In this document: piece by piece, positions 58,459 through 64,000 of the stretch
Layout of the letters: every line of letters begins with the position of its first letter
Numbering within the stretch: position 1 is the first letter of the stretch
Origin: Chondrilla cf. caribensis
Lineage: Eukaryota > Porifera > Demospongiae > Chondrillida > Chondrillidae
Direction: 5' to 3'
DNA: 64,000 bases
NCBI GenBank assembly: GCA_964020155.1
Contig: OZ026546.1
Location: 4,828,900-4,892,899 of the forward strand
Notes under the pieces: model-generated
The model's input: only the letters and a program-made list of their open reading frames with translations
What the model was told of the DNA's origin: nothing
Databases searched by the model: none
Translations under genes and position numbers: made by a program

Positions 58459-58519
58459 CTTTAATGATGAAAATAGAGAGTATGCACATGTGTAGATATA
58501 TCATGTACACATGATACTC

Positions 58520-60050
58520 ACAAGTGGTACAATATGCCTTCGTACATGTACGTATACAAATAACAGTATAAATGTAAATTGTTTACAAATACAGACTTCT
58601 AGTTACGAATATTGATGAAGGTGATACACTTCATAAGATACGCACACAAATATACACTTGTACACATATGCTTACATGGGAACCAAGCGGAAAATTACTA
58701 AATACTATATAATAGTTTGTATTCTGGTACACAGGTGACTGGTAGGTTGATCGAAGGAAGAAGTGTACAGCAAAGGTTACCAGACAGGTTTCAATATTTA
58801 GGATTAACGTATTGGAAGCAGGCAGGAAAGTAGTAAACACATTCTATTTCCTATGATATTTGCTCTGGAGTATGGACTAATACATACTCGGTATAAATTG
58901 TCTTCAGTATGACAAGTTATTTAAACTTGTATCCTCCCTCGATACGTCCTGTAGCACACCTAGGCAGGATATACCTTATGCATACCAGGTGTGCACTATG
59001 TGCAGATACCTCACTGCAGACCTATATATGTGTAGATTTGGTGATGTCAACAATGTATGTCTGAGAAAAAGGATGCGTTCATTCAGATATCCCCAATGAC
59101 AGATCGACAAACTCCACCCATCAATGACTGAAAATATAAAATTGTTATTTAAAAAGCTGAAAATAGTTGTGCAGATTGTTTCAAGATATCAGGTGCTCTT
59201 TTAGTGGATCAAGTGTCAAAAGCAACTAATCACTACATTCACCATGCACTTCCATGCTGCCATCATGCCCCTTCCCAGAGATAAGCGATTCAGTGCAGAC
59301 CCATTGCGACCAAAGAACCCAGGCAATTACGTAGGTGTGTGGTTAGGAACTTCTGAGAGTGCTGTGGACCAGAAGCCATAGTGCGGAATTAGTTAATATC
59401 ACTAAACTGCTTGGTACTAATACAGTAAACACTTGCTAATAATACAGTAAATGCTGTAATATTGTACACTATATTGCACACATGTGTAAGGAAGGATATT
59501 TACAGGTGGAGGAGGAACAGAAGAAGTAGAAGTAGCTGCAAAAAATGGAAGCCACGTAAACTATATAAACATTAAACACTAAAATAGAATAACAGTGTGT
59601 AATTTATGTTTCTCAGTCCTGATTGTACAGTAAGCTACAAAATTAATAATCATGTGTTATTAATATATGTTTGTGAGTAAAAATTTACATAATTACATTA
59701 ATAGCATTAAACATATTATATTTAATCAGTTCGGTTCAAATTGAGTGTGAGTAGTAATGCATAAAATCTGCATTCAATCAAAAATTTACACTGGTTCGTC
59801 GAGGAATGGTAAGGAATGTGAATAGGACAAGATACATATTACGCATCATAACAATGGTCAGCATACCTGTTTGGAACATTAATCACATCAGAGTATGCAT
59901 AAACACTGACAGTCTACATGACCCACCAAAACTACTCCTGGACCTATTGACAGTGTGAACGGATCAACTGTTTACAGTTTGGGAGAAAATGTCTACATTG
60001 GTTGATTAGTTTGGAAAACAACTCATTATAGTACCATGTACGTAAGTACA
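58520..60050. other. Mostly unassigned; possible stalk exon and Ig remnant
   Basis: At 58,735-58,820 there is a diverged copy of the caggcaggtttcattgttagga repeat seen in the tandem units. At 59,509-59,540 (minus, ttttttgcag before it) codons could give TSTSSVPPPP, a stalk, though its phase does not fit the TM exon. At 59,930-60,040 (plus) PGPIDSVNGSTVYSLGENVY, then a stop where an Ig B-strand Cys would stand, then VWK, looks like half of a dead Ig exon. At 59,244-59,382 (plus) a 45-codon frame beginning MHFHAAIMPLPRDKRF is unexplained. Confidence 0.4.
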
Positions 60051-60484
60051 CACGCAATACTATCATCCTGATACGGACGTCGACACCACCAAGAGGCAGG
60101 ATGTGAGCGCGACTAAGATGACAACAATTTAAGACACTGTCTTCACAATAGCGAATGGTGAGCCTCTTTTCAGCGCGTGGACCATCCCAGAGTACCCGTA
60201 CATAACTCTAGAGCTGAATCACCCTGCATCCATAGTGACCACTACGAAGTTTACGGGCATAGGCGAGAATATACTGATAGCTATAACTTCCGAAATTCAT
60301 GACAGTTGTTGAAGTGGAAGAAGGGGAATACACATAATATTGTCGCGCTTGAATCACAATCCATTTCCATCCATTCATCGAAGCGTTCGGTAAGCTTAAA
60401 ACTCTTTGAATTATTCCGAATTTGGTTAGTTTTTCTTTCCAGTGACCAATTGTATACCTTGTTTTGTAGGTATTGGTTTGGGTA

Positions 60485-62029
60485 ATGGAGTTTCTACAGT
60501 ATTCGATTTACCTTTTCCTTGTTTTTGTACAACTATTTCATGTTATCCGCGGACAAAGTGAGGCAACATATATTATATATTGTATGACATTGTATTTATT
60601 TACAGCTATTATTGCATAATTACTATTATTATTACAGTATGCTATATACTGTTCAGTCACTGCAATTACGTATTACATTTCTTATCCATCCGGTCCTTAC
60701 CCTCCCAGGTCACTCTTAGCATCTTACCATTTTAACCCATTTCCGAGGTTCACTTTTGTATCTCAGTATTATGAATAGTAATGATGAGTGTGTCCCATGA
60801 AGTATGATAATTTTGATTTCATGCTAATTTCCTTTTCGGATGCCTTCCTGCCAGCTAGTGTATATCGTAAGGCCTACATAGATATCAACTCTATCTCTCT
60901 CTGGTTGGAACCTTTACATGGTATAATATTGTATTATCAGGGATTGATGATTGACAATAGCAGTGTATAATAATACAGCATGGGCACTATTAATAATAAG
61001 ACAACGGCATAAGACGTGCTTTAGTGATCCTCGACAACTGAGATTTTGAACCTTTTATAATTCACATTTAAAGTTTCTGATGGGCAAAAACTTAGAAGAA
61101 ATGTCTGAGAAGAAAGAAATTCTGAACTACTCTTCTACAGTGTTTCTAACTTTGGAACCATGCCATATAAAAGAATTGCATTCTATTTTTCAGTTACTGG
61201 CAGCATGTACAAACATGTGTGTGGCCTATTCTATACCTACATCAATACCTGTCTTTTAGGTGCTTACCTTATCATTTTCCTTTATGCAGTATATAGACTT
61301 ATAACAATTCTGCATATATGGTATCAGGCATTAATGTTTGCTTCACTAGACTGATGATGCAATGTCAAATTAGTCTACCAGACAGAAATTTTAGAACCAT
61401 TCTCTACCTACGTAACTTAGCTTGTAAGGAGGTGTAGGCAGATTGTTTATTCAATTGATGACTCGTTTGTGTTGTAAATGAAATTTTTCTTTTTACATAA
61501 TGGTTACCATAGATTACATATGTGTATTGCTTAGTATAAAGAATCTATTGAAATTCAGAATATAGAAGTGTCCATTATTATTAATTTTACTACATTGGTA
61601 CATTCAAATAATGAAAATCTTGCAATAAAAATCTCCCATATACATATGTGTACATACATATTGCAATCATCTGTGATTACAAAACATCTGAAGTACCTAT
61701 CATCTCTCTCCAAGGTGTCGGCACACCCAGTAGTTCTACAGTGTGTGATGGTGGAACTGCTACACTCACTTGTGATATTAGTCAGTCCGGTGCAGCTTCC
61801 CCCCTCTGGAGAGTCTTTACTACATCTGATACCAGTGGATCCCTTGTGGCCTCTCTTATTTCTGGTGAGAGTAGTCCTCCCTACAACTACCCTACAGTAC
61901 AAGCTGGAGACACTGTAGCAAGACTGGAAGTGAATGCTAGTTCAAGTATTGATGGATACCAATTCCAGTGTAGACTATCCCGTGTGACTCCTGTTGACAG
62001 TCCTGGTATTGGAACCATCACAGTGACAG
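60485..62029 (+). CDS. Start of an Ig-domain receptor gene, continues beyond window
   Basis: Exon 1 (60,485-60,557): ATG, then a signal peptide MEFLQYSIYLFLVFVQLF ending HVIRGQ, donor A|GTGAGG, phase 1. Exon 2 (61,715-62,029, 315 nt): acceptor ccaag|GT, donor G|GTACAT, phase 1/1. It encodes an Ig-like domain with CDGGTATLTC (B strand), PLW (core Trp) and SIDGYQFQC (F strand, D-G-Y-x-C). The two exons join in frame. It is only distantly like the other Ig exons here. Further exons were not seen before 64,000. A 5' UTR intron is possible (TTCG|GTAAGC at 60,389, ctttccag at 60,441). Confidence 0.75.
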
Positions 62030-62261
62030 GTACATATGCATGTACAATAATTGGTTTATAATCAACTGTGCTTAATATTATAACAGGGAATCAAATGTCA
62101 ATCTGTGTATACATACGCATGTGTATATATATGTATTAATGGAGTACGTCTGCTGCAATGTGGCCAAAGAGAACCTTTTTGTCTATAATCACAGAGTGTG
62201 CATGTGTGTCCTTTTCAGTTATTAATGTGTAAAATGACAACTATTAAATACCATGTACATA

Positions 62262-62459
62262 CGTCCCATATTACGGGAAATTTCCACAGGACAAAATTTA
62301 ATTCCACGGATGGCTCCATGAATGGAGATTTCCAGATGAAACTTTTGCAAATGTTGGCTTACCGTGCAGAACGAGAACACAGTTATGCCTAATTTGCAGA
62401 TTTTATTTTTGCGGATGTTAGACCGACCGTGAAATCCACGAAAATTTCCCACTATACGG
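62262..62459. mobile_element. MITE with TACCGTA-type right end
   Basis: The right end, reversed, reads CCGTATAGTGGGAAATTTTC with TA outside, matching the family at 50,157. The left end (ttacgggaaatttcc) is partly degraded. Confidence 0.65.
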
Positions 62460-62900
62460 TATGTTGATATGTACATTTAGTCCATATTTTCGTGGGTATG
62501 TGTTGCTATGAATTACCAATTTTGTTGCAATTGTGGGCACATTCAAATGTATCCACGTACATGTAGATGCATGAAGAGGTACACATATCTTATTAGATAT
62601 GAGTGTATTTCATGTTCGTTTATTTCAATGATAAAAAACCACGTAACAATTCATTCCACTATTTTTTGTGTATTACATGCATGTTAGGAGTCACACTCAG
62701 TTCACATTCTGGTTTGTATGGAAAAATTTTCGAAAATGAATAATTCTTTACTGGGAGCGAGAATGAATGTACTCATGTAGCCTAAGTGGTAGAAATATCG
62801 TCCATTATAATACGTATATATATAGCACAATCTTCATTTGCCTCTTCATTTATGCTACTTAATACGTATATTTAATACGTACATAAATGTGTACGCACCT

Positions 62901-62932
62901 GTATGTGTGTGTGTGTGCGTGCGTGCGTGCGT

Positions 62933-62998
<66 letters not shown>

Positions 62999-63031
62999 AT
63001 GCATTTGTGTGCGTGCATGTGTGTGTGTGTG

Positions 63032-63097
<66 letters not shown>

Positions 63098-63140
63098 ATG
63101 TTTGTGTGTGTATGTGTGTATGTGTACGTGTGTATGTATG
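62901..63140. repeat. (TG)n microsatellite
   Basis: Long TG array with gcgtgcgtgcg and ggatgcatttgtg interruptions. Confidence 0.95.
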
Positions 63141-63421
63141 TATATATACATATGTATGTAATAGTTATATCCTAGTGTGGTAGATGATAGACTATTTATA
63201 CAGCAAATATGCGCATAGTCCAATACAACATATTATATGCAATAGAAATGTATTTACTAATTTCCTGCCTTGTTCTCACACAATTAATCCCAACAATGAA
63301 ACCTGTCTGGTGACCTGTGCTGTATCACTGACCTGTGCTACATGGCTTATGTACGCACAGTTTTTCCTTTGATCCACCCCTCAACCAGGATACAAGTATG
63401 TATGCTCGCATACGATGTATG

Positions 63422-63755
63422 TAATCGCTAAAGTACCTCTGGAGAAGCTGTAGCGGATATACAGACACCTTTGCCTAATTGATACCGAGGGCAAAGCCCG
63501 AGGTGTCAATTAGGCAAAGGTGTCTGTATTCGCTACAGCTTCTCCAGAGGTACTTTAGTTATTATGTGGTATGTTGTGTGGGCACACCTTTGATGGAGCG
63601 ATGATTAGTAGACGTGTGAAAAGGAAATAATCAATCATCCACAATGCAACAACAATGCAACATCGAATGAAGTGTGCGTACATCAGGGAAGTGTGCACAC
63701 ATCACGAATGTGTGCACTGCTTTTCCTTTGAAGTCGCCCACGCAACATACCACAT
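63422..63755. mobile_element. Hairpin-plus-TIR element, copy 2
   Basis: Same element as 1,858-2,162: palindrome 63,428-63,558 (tip gagggcaaagcccgagg), then a TIR unit with tatgtggtatgttgtgtggg at 63,563 and its complement at 63,736-63,755. The unit is slightly longer here (extra cacacctttgatgg). Confidence 0.75.
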
Positions 63756-64000
63756 GTTCCTATATGTATGTGTCGTGAAACTATACATCATGTTGGGTAT
63801 TACTGAGTTTGAGTTGGTCACCATGGTATTAGTGTGTGACAGTACATCCTATATACGTTGTCTCAGGTATAGTCAGTGGTATGACTGAATTTGTATATTA
63901 TTATGTTTGTGTGGTTAAGTGCTGTAGAATTGCAGTACATAACAACAGTGAAGCCCTACAGGTGAAAGTAAAGTTATCCTACTATAAGATTTCCTCGTTA
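63756..64000. other. No gene seen
   Basis: Right edge of the window. No splice-flanked exon or repeat family recognised. Confidence 0.5.

Noticed and set aside
58209..58514. Plus-strand 101-codon frame
   Set aside because: Complement of the TM exon on the minus strand, which has splice sites and a true membrane helix.

Overview
This looks like nuclear DNA of an invertebrate animal, most probably a sponge. That is an inference from three things: very AT-rich, repeat-packed sequence; small exons with GT..AG edges and almost always phase-1/phase-1 junctions; and cysteine-rich fibronectin-III-like (FN3) and Ig-like exons of a sponge type. No rRNA, tRNA, CRISPR array, operon or other prokaryotic feature was seen.

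Layout. (1) 1-36,350 is a tandem array of a roughly 10 kb unit: A 1-13,350, B 13,351-23,225, C 23,226-34,391 and partial D 34,392-36,350. Each full unit carries, on the minus strand, the same set of receptor exons (FN3 pieces and a transmembrane/tail exon), and each copy is broken in its own way. The units also differ by private transposon insertions and by large (CA)n arrays at matching places. (2) 37,239-37,805 holds an intact signal-peptide exon and Ig exon (minus strand). (3) 39,950-52,111 is the best whole gene: a minus-strand type I receptor of five exons (signal peptide, Ig, FN3, FN3, TM plus tyrosine tail; 396 residues by my splice choice). Its Ig-FN3 intron is filled with a transposon nest: pogo/Tigger, hAT, LINE, tandem Helitron, MITEs and a foldback element. 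(4) 53,289-55,318 is a plus-strand, head-to-head, largely decayed copy of the same receptor. (5) 56,881-57,270 is a 15-bp minisatellite. (6) 57,391-58,458 (minus) holds exons of a different receptor: a glycine-rich TM helix and a tail ending in two canonical ITIM motifs. (7) From 60,485 (plus) a new gene begins with signal-peptide and Ig exons and runs off the right edge. (8) 62-64 kb is repeats.

Together the exons describe a cluster of cell-surface Ig/FN3 receptors made from interchangeable phase-1 cassettes. Some have tails with YxxI/V tyrosine motifs, one has an ITIM pair, and many copies are decayed. The cluster resembles a recognition-receptor cluster (allorecognition or immune type). 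That role is inferred from architecture only.

Two further patterns stand out. Four-base insertions, usually CGTA, occur exactly at TA sites between paralogous units and look like Tc1/mariner excision scars. A group of elements consists of a 110-135 bp hairpin joined to a short inverted-repeat unit, and these insert as one piece.
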